A stretch of DNA of 64,000 nt, from positions 27,314 through 91,313 of the forward strand of contig QUKC01000015.1 in NCBI GenBank assembly GCA_003481005.1, read 5' to 3'. This stretch comes from Firmicutes bacterium TM09-10 (GTDB lineage Bacteria; Bacillota; Clostridia; Lachnospirales; Lachnospiraceae). The notes below the pieces were generated by a model. The model did not search any database. It had not been told where the DNA came from and saw nothing but the letters and a program-made list of their open reading frames with translations. Below, in pieces: positions 43,589 through 52,858 of the stretch. The position numbers and the translations under genes were made by a program. The number at the start of each line of letters is the position of its first letter. The stretch's first letter is position 1.

Positions 43589-44275
43589 CTATTCCTGAGG
43601 CTTCATAAAACGGTAGCCGACGCTGCGCACCGTTTTAATGTAGTGTCCCGCCTCTTCCCCCAGCTTCTGGCGAAGGGTTTTGATATGAATATCAAGTGTT
43701 CTTGTCTCCACGTCCGCTCGCCAGTCCCAAAGCTTATCCAAAAGCTCATCCCGCGATACCACACGGTTCTGATTTTCTGCCAGATAAACAAGCAGCTCAT
43801 ATTCTTTGTAGGTTAAAAGAACCTCTCTTCCATTTACCTTTACTTCCCGCGTTTCCAGATCCAGATGCAGGGCACCGCAGTCGAAAAGCTTCGGCTGTTC
43901 CGGTTCCTCCTCTTTGGTACGGCGCAGCAGGGAACGCACCCGTGCCAGCAGCTCCAGCACGCTGAAGGGCTTGGTCATATAGTCGTCTGCGCCCCCATCC
44001 AGTCCTGCTACCTTGTCGTATTCCTTGTCCTTCGCCGTCAGCACCAGCACCGGGAGCTTTTTCCATGCATCGTTTGCACGAATTTTACGGATTGCTTCCA
44101 GTCCGTCCATTCCCGGCAACATCAGATCAAAAATCGCCAGCTGGGGAGCCTTTACTTTAAATGCGCCAAGTGCTTCCTCCGCAGTTTCAAATGCCGCAGT
44201 CTCATAGCCGGAACCGTTCAGCGCCACCTGAACCAGATTTCTGATATTTTCATCGTCCTCTATAATATAGATCAT
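43589..44275 (-). CDS. OmpR/PhoB-family response regulator
   Basis: 228 residues. Receiver domain with EDDEN, phospho-acceptor Asp in IFDLMLPGMDG, Thr in VLVLTAKD and Lys in TKPF; then a winged-helix DNA-binding domain (LLTYKEYELLVYLAENQNRVVSRDELL, RTLDIHIKTLRQKLGE). AAGGAG lies 8 bases before the ATG at 44275. It pairs with the kinase 24 bp downstream. A TTTACA-N5-TTTACA direct repeat upstream of the transporter gene is the type of site bound by PhoP/PhoB-like regulators, so this is the likely binder. Confidence 0.9.
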   Translation of the reverse strand: MIYIIEDDENIRNLVQVALNGSGYETAAFETAEEALGAFKVKAPQLAIFDLMLPGMDGLEAIRKIRANDAWKKLPVLVLTAKDKEYDKVAGLDGGADDYMTKPFSVLELLARVRSLLRRTKEEEPEQPKLFDCGALHLDLETREVKVNGREVLLTYKEYELLVYLAENQNRVVSRDELLDKLWDWRADVETRTLDIHIKTLRQKLGEEAGHYIKTVRSVGYRFMKPQE

Positions 44276-44418
44276 TCCGGATTCTCCTTTTCTATATGCA
44301 TGATACCCGCTGCGCATGTCGTGTACGATGTGCTGAACAGTGTAATCTCAGCTCCGTTCGATAAGCTCTGCCAGGTATCTATGTGATATGATCTGCTTTC
44401 TCCGCCATACCGTCAGCC

Positions 44419-46110
44419 TTAGATCCGGATCGCCGGTATCCCGGCCTCAGCTTCTGCCTTTACATAGTCTGCAACATTGACTGCATGGTCAGAAATCCGT
44501 TCCAGATTGCTTATAATATCCAGGAAGATCACACCGCTCTCCGGGTCACATTTTCCTTTAGAAAGTCTGCGGATATGTTTTTCGCGCATTTCTTCCTCAA
44601 GCTGATCCACGCTCTGCTCCAGCACACGGACTGCATTTGCAGACTTAACAGAACCTGTTTCCCTCGATTCTACCGCAATCTGCAAGGACTGCATTGTCTG
44701 GGCGGAAATCAGTTCCAGATCCGCTTTTCCCTTTTTGGAAAAACTGCCGGAATTTTTCGATAGCGTTTCCGCCAGCTCTGCGATATTTTCCGCATGATCG
44801 CCCGCCCGTTCGATGTCACTGACCGTATAAAACAGGTTTTTCACCTGCTCCTGCTGCCCCTCTGTCAAGGAAAGATTATCTACCTCCACCAAAAACTCCG
44901 TCAGGATTTTTTCCATACTGTTGATATCTTTTTCCCGCTCGTATACCTTCTGCGCCTTCTGAAGATTTTCTTCTGACACGGCTGCAAGCGCAAGCTCCAG
45001 GTTCTGACAGGTCGCATGCCCCATCACGGAAACCTCCTGCACTACCGTTGCCAGCGCAAAGAGCGGATTGCCAAGTACTCTGCTGTCTAAGCGCTTCGCC
45101 ATCTTTCTTGCTTCGCTGCCCTCCAGCTCGTCCTCTGTTTCCTCTGTCCCGAGCACAAGCTTGCCGGAAACCCAGACGAGCTTTTCTGCAAACGGAAGCA
45201 GCACCACGGTACAGGTGATATTGAATACCGTATGGAAAATGGAAATGTCCACGCTGCTCATCGTAGACGCGCCCCATGCCGGGAAAATCAAAAACAGCAC
45301 ATACATGATTATGCCGAACAGTACCGCGCCAATGACATTAAAGGAAAGATGGATGACAGACGCGCGTTTTCCGTTTCTGCCGGAACCGACGCCAGATAAA
45401 AGCGCGGTCACACAGGTACCGATATTCTGTCCGAGCGTAATAAACACTGCGGATTTCCAGTTGACGATGCCGTTCATTGCCAGCGTCTGCAAAATGCCGA
45501 CCGAGGCAGAAGAGCTCTGGATAATTGCCGTTACAACTGTACCTGTCAGGATCGCGAGCAGCGGATTTTTGCCGAGCATGGTAAACGCATTGGAAAAGAT
45601 CGGCGAATCCCGATAGGGCTTAATCGCGTCGGACATAAAGGAAAGACCGATAAACAGCACGGCAAATCCGATCAGGATTTCACCGATCTGTTTCTTTTTG
45701 TCTGATTTTGCAAATAAAATGACAAATGCGCCGATTCCCAGCAGCAGGGGCGCATAAAATTCCGGGTTCAAAAAACTGCCGAACTCGCTCAGGGATACCA
45801 GCCACGCGGTGATCGTCGTACCGATGTTTGCACCCATAATGACGCCGACCGCCTGCGACAGATTCAGCATCCCGGCATTGACAAAGCCGACCACCATAAC
45901 TGTCGTCGCAGAAGAGCTCTGAATCACTGCCGTGACGAGGGTTCCTACCAGAATTGCCATCAGCCTGTTCTGCGTCAGAAAACTCATCAGCCGCTGCATC
46001 TTTCCGCCCGCAAAATGCTGCAGGCCGTTCGCCATTACATGCATGCCGTACAGAAACATCCCCAGGCCGCCGATAAATGAAAACAATACCGAAATTCCTT
46101 CCAGTTGCAT
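44419..46110 (-). CDS. Na+/phosphate cotransporter with PhoU-like tail
   Basis: 563 residues. The membrane part holds two inverted repeats, each with the QSSSA motif (TAVIQSSSATTVMVVGF and TAIIQSSSASVGILQTLA) and GANIGTTITA, the hallmarks of NptA/PitA-like Na+/Pi cotransporters (SLC34-related). The C-terminal 200 residues are helical with PhoU-like repeats (YTVSDIERAGDHAENIAEL, NLERISDHAVNVADY). It imports phosphate and may signal status through its PhoU part. Upstream of the two-component genes on the same strand, 143 bp from the regulator. A PHO-box-like repeat precedes it. Confidence 0.92.
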   Translation of the reverse strand: MQLEGISVLFSFIGGLGMFLYGMHVMANGLQHFAGGKMQRLMSFLTQNRLMAILVGTLVTAVIQSSSATTVMVVGFVNAGMLNLSQAVGVIMGANIGTTITAWLVSLSEFGSFLNPEFYAPLLLGIGAFVILFAKSDKKKQIGEILIGFAVLFIGLSFMSDAIKPYRDSPIFSNAFTMLGKNPLLAILTGTVVTAIIQSSSASVGILQTLAMNGIVNWKSAVFITLGQNIGTCVTALLSGVGSGRNGKRASVIHLSFNVIGAVLFGIIMYVLFLIFPAWGASTMSSVDISIFHTVFNITCTVVLLPFAEKLVWVSGKLVLGTEETEDELEGSEARKMAKRLDSRVLGNPLFALATVVQEVSVMGHATCQNLELALAAVSEENLQKAQKVYEREKDINSMEKILTEFLVEVDNLSLTEGQQEQVKNLFYTVSDIERAGDHAENIAELAETLSKNSGSFSKKGKADLELISAQTMQSLQIAVESRETGSVKSANAVRVLEQSVDQLEEEMREKHIRRLSKGKCDPESGVIFLDIISNLERISDHAVNVADYVKAEAEAGIPAIRI

Positions 46111-46148
46111 AACTCTCTCCTTTTTGATCTGATCTTCATTTCCAGCTC

Positions 46149-46202
46149 ATTGTAACAGGCATCCGTAAAATCTGCCCACCGTTTTTGTAAAATTCATGTA
46201 AA
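46149..46202 (-). promoter_or_regulatory. PHO-box-like repeat and promoter of the phosphate transporter gene
   Basis: On the minus strand TTTACA-N5-TTTACA (46186-46202, 11-bp period), the spacing known for Bacillus PhoP sites, then a -10 TACAAT (46149-46154) without a good -35, typical of an activated promoter. Confidence 0.6.
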
Positions 46203-46262
46203 ATTTTTTACATTTCCCGGCAAGATGTGACTCTTACGAGCATGTATTCTATTATCAGAAAC

Positions 46263-46291
46263 AAAAAAGGGACTGTCACACCGGACAGTCC
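46263..46291 (-). terminator. Terminator downstream of uppP
   Basis: GGACTGTC/GACAGTCC stem, then CTTTTTT on the minus strand, about 95 bp past the uppP stop. Confidence 0.85.
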
Positions 46292-46355
46292 ACAATTCAG
46301 ATCAATTTCTACCAATTGCCCGCCGCAAAGCAGCTTTTGCAATCTATTATTCATG

Positions 46356-46390
46356 ACAATAGAATGTTCGCAGAGCGAGCATTCTATTGT
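46356..46390 (-). repeat. 35-bp palindromic repeat, copy D
   Basis: Same element, inverted. Its ACAATAG arm supplies the last codon (CAA) and stop (TAG) of uppP. Confidence 0.85.
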
Positions 46391-47229
46391 TTGATTACAA
46401 AGAAATACAGCAGCACCAGAATACCGAGCACGATTCGATACCAGCCAAACACCTTGAAGTCATGTTTTTTGATGTAGCCCATCAGGAAGCGGATCACAAG
46501 CACGGATACAACAAAAGCAATTGCCATGCCAACCAGCAGGATCACTGCCTCCGCCATTGAAAAGGCAAGGCCGAAGCGGATCACCTTCAACAGGCTCGCC
46601 CCCAGCATAACCGGGATCGCCAGAAAGAACGTAAACTCTGCCGCAACGGTTCTGGAAACGCCGATCATCAGACCGCCCAGAATGGTTGCTCCGGAACGGG
46701 AGGTTCCGGGAAAGATTGCCGCGATCAGCTGGAACAGACCGATAATGATCGCATCCTTATAGGTCAGCTGTGCCAGACTGCGGACTCTTGCACGTTTTCC
46801 TTTATGACCATTTTCTACAAGGATAAATCCGATACCGAACAGGATCAGCATCACTGCGACCGTAATCGGATTGTACAGGTATTTTTCAAGGATATCGTCG
46901 AACAGCAGACCAACCACTGCCGCCGGAATGCAGGCAACAATGATCTTGAACCACATTTTCATGATGTCCTTTTTCACAATGCCGTTTGTTTTGGACCTTC
47001 CGGTAAAATTAAACGGCCAGATCTGTTTCCAGAACAGCAGCACAACCGCTAAAATCGCGCCCAGCTGGATGACAACCAGGAACATATCCCAGAATTCCTC
47101 TGAAACGTTCATATGAACGAACTCGTTTAACAGAATCATATGACCTGTACTGCTGACGGGCAGCCACTCGGTAATGCCCTCTACGATTCCGAACAGAATC
47201 GCCTTTAAAATTTCAATAAACGATAACAC
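46384..47229 (-). CDS. uppP: Undecaprenyl-diphosphatase UppP (BacA)
   Basis: 281 residues, polytopic. Active-site motifs GITEWLPVSSTGH and FPGTSRSGATILGG are present. It dephosphorylates undecaprenyl diphosphate, recycling the lipid carrier for peptidoglycan and other envelope polymers, and gives bacitracin tolerance. Start is GTG at 47229 with AAAGGAGG 6 bases upstream. Follows the patatin-like gene by 12 bp, so both share a transcript. The stop codon lies in a palindromic repeat. Confidence 0.95.
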   Translation of the reverse strand: MLSFIEILKAILFGIVEGITEWLPVSSTGHMILLNEFVHMNVSEEFWDMFLVVIQLGAILAVVLLFWKQIWPFNFTGRSKTNGIVKKDIMKMWFKIIVACIPAAVVGLLFDDILEKYLYNPITVAVMLILFGIGFILVENGHKGKRARVRSLAQLTYKDAIIIGLFQLIAAIFPGTSRSGATILGGLMIGVSRTVAAEFTFFLAIPVMLGASLLKVIRFGLAFSMAEAVILLVGMAIAFVVSVLVIRFLMGYIKKHDFKVFGWYRIVLGILVLLYFFVIKQ

Positions 47230-47241
47230 TTTCTGCCTCCT

Positions 47242-48093
47242 TTACTTTTCCAGAAAAGCGATCAGCTCTTCCTTGCGACGCGCTGCTTCCTGATATCCTT
47301 CTTCATAAAGCGCACGCAGCTTTTTCCTGTTTTTTTCGATGCGTCCCACTTCATTTGGGCGGGATGGCTGAATCAAAAACGCAGTGCCATTTTTTACCTC
47401 CGCTTCCAGATAATCCAGCTGCTGGTTATAGGCTGCTGCGCGGTTTACCATCAGCTCGTATACCTTCGGATATTTCGCATATCTGGCTTTGATCAGTTCC
47501 AGATGCTTTGGCTGGACACGACGATAGCCCGTCTCTTTTGTCATCACAACGACATTTTTGCGGCATCCGTCCGTCACGGCATGCAGCAGTGGGATAGAAT
47601 CCGCAAGCCCGCCGTCTAAGTACAGCTTTCCGTTGATCTCTACCGGCCTTGACACAAGCGGCATCGATGCCGATGCGCGCACTGCATCGATATTCCTGTG
47701 CATATTCTTCATCGGAAGATACTCGGCCAGTCCGGTTTCAATGTTGGTTACGACCGCGTATCCTTTACTCGGATTTTTATCAAACGTCTCGTAGTCGAAC
47801 GGATTTAAGCGCTCCGGGATATCGTGATAACACATCTGGACATTGAAATAATCGCCGGTCCTTAACAAGCTCGAAAGTCCCCAATAGTTTTTATCCTCAA
47901 GATAGTCGGTAAAAACGCTGTACTGTCTGCCTTTTTGTCTGGAAAGATAACTGCACAGGCAGCACGCTCCCGCCGAAACGCCGTAGCATTTGGCAAAGTC
48001 GATTCCTGCATCCAGAAAAAAATCCAGCACGCCGGCGGTGTAAACGCCCTTCATCGCGCCGCCCTCCAGCACCAGTCCCGCCTGATACATCAT
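47242..48093 (-). CDS. Patatin-like phospholipase
   Basis: 283 residues. The oxyanion loop GLVLEGGAMKGVYTAG, nucleophile Ser40 in GVSAG and catalytic Asp in LDGGLADSIP form the Ser-Asp dyad of RssA-type patatins. It likely hydrolyses acyl esters of lipids inside the cell. AAGGAGG lies 9 bases before the ATG. Co-transcribed with uppP. Substrate unknown. Confidence 0.9.
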   Translation of the reverse strand: MMYQAGLVLEGGAMKGVYTAGVLDFFLDAGIDFAKCYGVSAGACCLCSYLSRQKGRQYSVFTDYLEDKNYWGLSSLLRTGDYFNVQMCYHDIPERLNPFDYETFDKNPSKGYAVVTNIETGLAEYLPMKNMHRNIDAVRASASMPLVSRPVEINGKLYLDGGLADSIPLLHAVTDGCRKNVVVMTKETGYRRVQPKHLELIKARYAKYPKVYELMVNRAAAYNQQLDYLEAEVKNGTAFLIQPSRPNEVGRIEKNRKKLRALYEEGYQEAARRKEELIAFLEK

Positions 48094-48172
48094 AGATATG
48101 CGCCTCCTTGCTGCAAAACTCCTGCTGTCTCATTTGTCGTTTCACTCATTTTATGATATCAGGGCTTTTCAT

Positions 48173-49360
48173 TCAACCATAGATTTCTTTCATCATTTTG
48201 CGCAGCACCGGCAGGGAACGCTCCACCTTCTCTGTATCGATGCAATATGCCATGCGGAAATATCCGGGACAGCCGAAGGAATCAGCCGGAACGAGCACCA
48301 GATCGTACTGCAGCGCTTTCTGACAAAATGCTGCCGCATCTGCTTCCGGTGCTTTCGGGAAGATGTAAAAGGTTCCTTCCGGCTTCACAACCTCGAAGCC
48401 ACAGTCCGTCAGGCATTCATAGAGCAGGTTGCGGTTCTTTTCATAGACGGAGAAATCGGAGGTCAGGTCGAGCACCTTCGATACCGCCAGCTGCATCAGG
48501 GATGTCGGGCAGTTATGGCCGATTCCCCTCGAAATCTGTCCGCACATATTTACGATCTCCGCCGCATACGGACACGCCGGATTGACCGCCAGATAGCCGA
48601 TTCTCTCGCCAGGCAGCGACAACGCCTTGGAAAAAGAGTAGCAGCTGATCGTATTGGCATAAAATTTCGATACATACGGCTGCTGTTTGCCGTCAAATAC
48701 AATTTCCCGATACGGTTCATCCGAAATCAGGAAAATATCATGCCCGTATTGTTCTGCTTTTCTCGTCAGAACCTCTGCCAGCTTCGTCAACGTCTCCGCC
48801 GAATAAACTGCGCCGGACGGATTGTTCGGTGTATTCACCAACACTGCCGCAGCCCTCGGTCCCAACATTTCTTCAAACGCTTCGAAATTGATCTGGAAGC
48901 TCTTCGTGTCAGCCGGAACAACCTTTAAAACGGCTCCGGTCAGATCTACATATGGATGATATTCCGAAAAAAACGGAGCAAAGGTCAGCACTTCATCCCC
49001 CGGCACAGTCACTGCACGCAGCGCATGCGCGATTGCCGCCGCTGCTGCGGAAACCGGGAAAATATGCTCCGGTCCGTAGTTCATGTCAAATCTGCAGTTT
49101 AAGGACTCCGCAATCGCCGTCTTCACAGACGGGATACCGAGCGTCGGGCTGTAGCCGTGCAGGGTCATCGGATCTTCCTTCTCAATCAGGTCCAGCAGTG
49201 CCTGCTTAAACTCTGCCGGTGCCGGTACGGACGGATTTCCCAGGCTGTAATCGAATACATTCTCTGCACCAATTATCTGCGCCCGCTTCGTCGCCTTCTC
49301 GGACAACTGCCGGATCACTGACTTTGCATCCAGCATTTTTCGATATTGTTCTGCAATCAT
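48173..49360 (-). CDS. PLP-dependent aminotransferase, class I/II
   Basis: 395 residues. Aspartate aminotransferase fold: SLGNPSVPAP, NTPNNPSGAVYS, DEPYREIVFDG, the PLP-lysine in CYSFSKALSLPGERIGY and the substrate Arg in FRMAYCID. It transfers amino groups between amino acids and 2-oxo acids; the exact pair cannot be read. AAGGATAATACT precedes the ATG. Divergent from the ROK kinase gene. Confidence 0.9.
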   Translation of the reverse strand: MIAEQYRKMLDAKSVIRQLSEKATKRAQIIGAENVFDYSLGNPSVPAPAEFKQALLDLIEKEDPMTLHGYSPTLGIPSVKTAIAESLNCRFDMNYGPEHIFPVSAAAAAIAHALRAVTVPGDEVLTFAPFFSEYHPYVDLTGAVLKVVPADTKSFQINFEAFEEMLGPRAAAVLVNTPNNPSGAVYSAETLTKLAEVLTRKAEQYGHDIFLISDEPYREIVFDGKQQPYVSKFYANTISCYSFSKALSLPGERIGYLAVNPACPYAAEIVNMCGQISRGIGHNCPTSLMQLAVSKVLDLTSDFSVYEKNRNLLYECLTDCGFEVVKPEGTFYIFPKAPEADAAAFCQKALQYDLVLVPADSFGCPGYFRMAYCIDTEKVERSLPVLRKMMKEIYG

Positions 49361-49573
49361 AGTATTATCCTTCTTTTCTGCATCTCTGGTCAGCTGCTGT
49401 CAACCAACTGTAACCTGTCCATATTCTATCACACTATTTTTGACAGTTCCACTTTTTCTTCCACGGGGCATATGTTATACTGAAAAAAGAACGGATATAA
49501 ACGTTTTTCAGCTGTTATAAACACAGTGCAGTTCCTGCTTTCCAGCAAACGCACCTGTAAATAGGAGGATTTT

Positions 49574-50563
49574 ATGGCAACCTATATCGGGCTTGACCTC
49601 GGTGGAACCAATATCAAAATTTCTGTTTTCGATGATTTTTTTCATAAGCTCGGGGAAAAACGCACCCCCACCGAGGTTCGTTTCGGCTCGGAGCACGTCC
49701 TCAATCGCATTTATGATGCTGTTCTGGCACTTCTCGATGAGCTGCACCTGACCTGTCAGGATATCACCTGCATGGGCATCGGCGTCCCCGGCATCCTCGA
49801 TATCAAAAACGGTATTTCCCGGTTTTCTCCGAATTTTCCGAAATGGGAGGAGGTTCCGATCGTCGCCTGGATGGAAAGCCATCTTCATATCCCGACCTAT
49901 ATCGATAATGATGCACGTGTCAATCTCTATGGGGAATGGAAATTTGGCGCCGGCAAAAACCGCAATAACGTCCTGATGATCACCCTCGGAACCGGGCTTG
50001 GCGGCGCTGCGGTCATCGACGGACGCGTGATCTACGGCGCTACCGGTTCCGCAGGCGAAATCGGGCATATCAACATGTTCCGTGAAGGACGGGAATGCCG
50101 CTGCGGAAGCTCCGGCTGTCTTGGGCGCTATGTTTCTGCCCTCGGTATTTTGCGCACCTTTCGGGAAAAAGTCCAACTGGGACAGCACAGCATCATCTGT
50201 GACTGGGTAAATAATGACCTTGATAAGATCACTGCAGACATGCTTTCCCGTGCCTACGATGACGGGGATGCTGTTGCCATTGAGACCATGCAGGAAACCG
50301 GAAAACTGCTTGGCTACGGTCTGTGCGCCGTTTTCAGCCTGTACAATCCGGAAATCATCATCGTCGGCGGCGGCATGTCCCGTATGGGCGATCGCCTGCT
50401 TCAGTACACCCGTGAAATTCTGGATACCCATGCGCTGCGGATTCCCTATGGCTGCTGTACAATCGTCACTGCAGTTCTCGGAGACGCCGCCGGAATGCTG
50501 GGCGCAGCGGTCTATGCGAAGGAGCAGTTCGGGCTGAGCGTGGCGAACAACGGACAAAGCTAG
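49574..50563 (+). CDS. ROK-family sugar kinase
   Basis: 329 residues. ATP-binding LDLGGTNIKISVFDD, catalytic Asp113 in DNDAR, GEIGH (161-165), and the zinc motif CRCGSSGC (175-182). In most ROK kinases the zinc motif ends GCxE, and that Glu contacts the sugar; here residue 184 is Gly. Probably a cytoplasmic glucokinase or related hexose/amino-sugar kinase; no DNA-binding domain is present, so not a NagC-type regulator. AGGAGG lies 5 bases before the ATG. Single-gene unit with its own terminator. Confidence 0.87.
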   Translation: MATYIGLDLGGTNIKISVFDDFFHKLGEKRTPTEVRFGSEHVLNRIYDAVLALLDELHLTCQDITCMGIGVPGILDIKNGISRFSPNFPKWEEVPIVAWMESHLHIPTYIDNDARVNLYGEWKFGAGKNRNNVLMITLGTGLGGAAVIDGRVIYGATGSAGEIGHINMFREGRECRCGSSGCLGRYVSALGILRTFREKVQLGQHSIICDWVNNDLDKITADMLSRAYDDGDAVAIETMQETGKLLGYGLCAVFSLYNPEIIIVGGGMSRMGDRLLQYTREILDTHALRIPYGCCTIVTAVLGDAAGMLGAAVYAKEQFGLSVANNGQS

Positions 50564-50625
50564 AAAGGAAAGGCAGGCACAATACACTGCGGCAATCTGT
50601 GGTGCAGGCACGCCCCGCAACAGAA

Positions 50626-50673
50626 ACGAGCCGGTACAGATTTAAACATCTGCACCGGCTCGTAACCGTTTTT
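50626..50673 (+). terminator. Terminator after the ROK gene
   Basis: ACGAGCCGGT..CAGAT paired with ATCTG..ACCGGCTCGT, then AACCGTTTTT. Confidence 0.82.
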
Positions 50674-50697
50674 CATCCCTGACATTTTTCATCCCTA

Positions 50698-50732
50698 ACA
50701 ATAGAATGCTCGCAGAGCGTGCATCCCATTGT
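50698..50732 (-). repeat. 35-bp palindromic repeat, copy E
   Basis: Inverted copy with arms ACAATGGGATG and CATTCTATTGT (two changes). Starts on the base after the cobS stop codon. Confidence 0.8.
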
Positions 50733-51521
50733 TTACAGTTCCCCTGCAATATCCAGTCTCGTCGCAATGCTGGTCAGCAGTACAACGAGCGGCATCATAA
50801 TTTCACACACCTGAACAAAGAAGCATGCGATATCCTCTGTAATTCCCCCGAAATGATGGAACGCCACATAGCAATAGTACAAAAATGCGAGCAGTGCACC
50901 GACCAGACACGGAATCGCTACCTGAATGTCGCACACCAGCATGCCCACTACAGAGATCACGATATAAGCGATCATAAATGCGATCACAATTCCTCTGCTT
51001 TTGCCTTTTCCGACATACAGGGAGCATTTGCTTTCCTGCGAATGCGGAAAGCATTCGATCGAAAGACCATAGAGCGCTCTGGAAAGTATGAAGCCATATG
51101 CAAGAACCGGCCAGCTGTCCAGCGGCATTTCGCTCCAAAGACCGACGATCAGGAAAAAATAGCAGACACAGATAATAATTGCGAAGTATCCGCTGTGGGA
51201 ATCCCGCAGGATTTCCAGCTTGACTTCCCTCGGCTGATGGGAACTGAGCGCATCTACTGTCCGGAAGAAACCATCCAGAAACGCGCCGCCCGATAAAAAG
51301 ATCGGAAGCATCGCACAGACAACCGCACCCAGCAGATCTTTATCGATCAGATACGGGCTGATCACCTGCCACTGTTTTAGAATGAACCCGATAATCGCGC
51401 CGACTAGCGGTACGAAAATCAGAATATACTTCATATTTCTACGGGTTTTTTTGATCTGCCTGGCAGGAAAAATCGAATACATCGAAAAAGCCAGACGAAA
51501 ACTTGCCCAAACTTCTTTCAT
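50733..51521 (-). CDS. CobS-like protein (adenosylcobinamide-GDP ribazoletransferase family)
   Basis: 262 residues, polytopic, CobS length. It has GGAFLDGFFRTVDALSSHQ and KLEILRDSHSGYFAI, matching the CobS metal-binding and substrate region. Normal CobS reads HLDGxxDTxDG. Here His is Phe81 and the middle Asp is Arg87, while Asp83 and Asp90 remain. CobS joins alpha-ribazole to adenosylcobinamide-GDP, the last step of cobalamin assembly. No other cobalamin gene lies nearby. It may be an active variant, an altered-function paralogue or a decaying gene. Confidence 0.75.
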   Translation of the reverse strand: MKEVWASFRLAFSMYSIFPARQIKKTRRNMKYILIFVPLVGAIIGFILKQWQVISPYLIDKDLLGAVVCAMLPIFLSGGAFLDGFFRTVDALSSHQPREVKLEILRDSHSGYFAIIICVCYFFLIVGLWSEMPLDSWPVLAYGFILSRALYGLSIECFPHSQESKCSLYVGKGKSRGIVIAFMIAYIVISVVGMLVCDIQVAIPCLVGALLAFLYYCYVAFHHFGGITEDIACFFVQVCEIMMPLVVLLTSIATRLDIAGEL

Positions 51522-51549
51522 ACTATCGTGTACCTCTCAGATTTTCGGA

Positions 51550-52728
51550 TTACTTCAGTACAACGTCATCCGCATGTTCGTTCCAGATCAGGCAAACCCA
51601 TGTTTTTCCGCGATTTAGCCGGATCGGGTTACCGTCTGCATCCACATACAGCGCCGGATCGGTATCCGAATATCTTGACCAGGTTCCTTCTACCATCTTA
51701 CCTCCGGTAAATACCTGAACCTTGTAATTGGTCAGATCTGCACCGGGCTCCCAGCCGCCGTGCACATCAAATGCCATATAGCCTTTAGAATCCCGGAACT
51801 CGCCGTGACAATACTGGAAAATAACGTTATCGACTGCCAGCTGTTCGCCGGTTGTCTCGTCAATATGCTTGTCACCGTACTGATAACGGTAATATTTTCC
51901 GTCTTCATCGTTATATTCAAAATAAGCCTGCACATTGGAATAGCCGTTTCCAACACCGGTCTTTTCACCGCCGGGATACATCAGGACAACGGTATCGTTA
52001 TCCGGATAGTCTGCCTTTTCGCCCAGAGGTGCAAAGGCAAATTTCTGCTTATGCGTATCGTGATAAGTCAGGCTGTATTCAAATTTCTCTGCCGCTTCTG
52101 CCAGTGCCTCACCGGTTGTATACACATTGTGGGGTGCTTTCCGCTTATCCGTCCGCATGAACGCTTTGGAAGCCGGACGGTCAATTCCTGCAACCGCGCC
52201 GCTGATGTTGTCCACCAGATCACTGTTTAACAGATCGCCGACATAAGGGGTAGCCTGTCCGAAATGCGCATAAATCGCATCGAATTCCAGTGCGCTGTAT
52301 ACAAAGTAATCACGGCTGCTTCTGATATAGCCGATCGTATCCAGATTCTGCCAGTTTTCAAACAACGGCATCAGACGGGTCACATCCGCGCCTTCCATCG
52401 GCGCTTCATAAATCACGGATGCCTGTCCGATTCCTGCCTGCGGGGTTCCTGCCTTGATATTGTTCAGCATAACTGCCATCGGGCGCTGTTCGCGTTCCTC
52501 TTCGGTGCATTCCAGACCGGTCAGGTAGCTGGTCGGAACTGCGTCTTCTGTAACAACGCTTTCCGTCTCCGCTGCTGCATTTTCTGTTCCGGTTGTATCG
52601 TTACTTTCCGTCGCTGCAACAGCTGAATCCGTTTCAGGTACAGGGGTTGTTTCTGTCGCTGCAGAGCCGCATGCACATAATGCTGCAGATAATCCCAGCG
52701 CCAGACAGAACAAACTGGTTTTTTTCAT
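51550..52728 (-). CDS. DUF3048 lipoprotein (YerB-like)
   Basis: 392 residues. Lipoprotein signal with lipobox ALCAC (Cys20), a Thr/Glu/Ala-rich linker (about 25-65), then DUF3048 (RPMAVMLNNIKAGTPQAGIGQA, IGYIRSSRDYFVYSALEFDAIYAHFG) and the C-terminal partner domain (FDVHGGWEPGADLTN, GTWSR). Anchored on the outer face of the membrane; function unknown. AGGAG lies 9 bases before the ATG. Confidence 0.88.
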   Translation of the reverse strand: MKKTSLFCLALGLSAALCACGSAATETTPVPETDSAVAATESNDTTGTENAAAETESVVTEDAVPTSYLTGLECTEEEREQRPMAVMLNNIKAGTPQAGIGQASVIYEAPMEGADVTRLMPLFENWQNLDTIGYIRSSRDYFVYSALEFDAIYAHFGQATPYVGDLLNSDLVDNISGAVAGIDRPASKAFMRTDKRKAPHNVYTTGEALAEAAEKFEYSLTYHDTHKQKFAFAPLGEKADYPDNDTVVLMYPGGEKTGVGNGYSNVQAYFEYNDEDGKYYRYQYGDKHIDETTGEQLAVDNVIFQYCHGEFRDSKGYMAFDVHGGWEPGADLTNYKVQVFTGGKMVEGTWSRYSDTDPALYVDADGNPIRLNRGKTWVCLIWNEHADDVVLK

Positions 52729-52858
52729 ATATCATTCTCCTGAATATTTTTCTTTTTTGAAAAGGTTAAACCAACCTAGTTTAAATATTGTACTCCCGCA
52801 GGCGGTAAAAATCCAGCCTTTTTCTGCATTTATTACAATTCTATTACAAATTTACGTT

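Noticed and set aside
49508..50620. 370-codon minus-strand open frame
   Set aside because: Antisense to the ROK kinase gene, whose motifs and ribosome site are clear.
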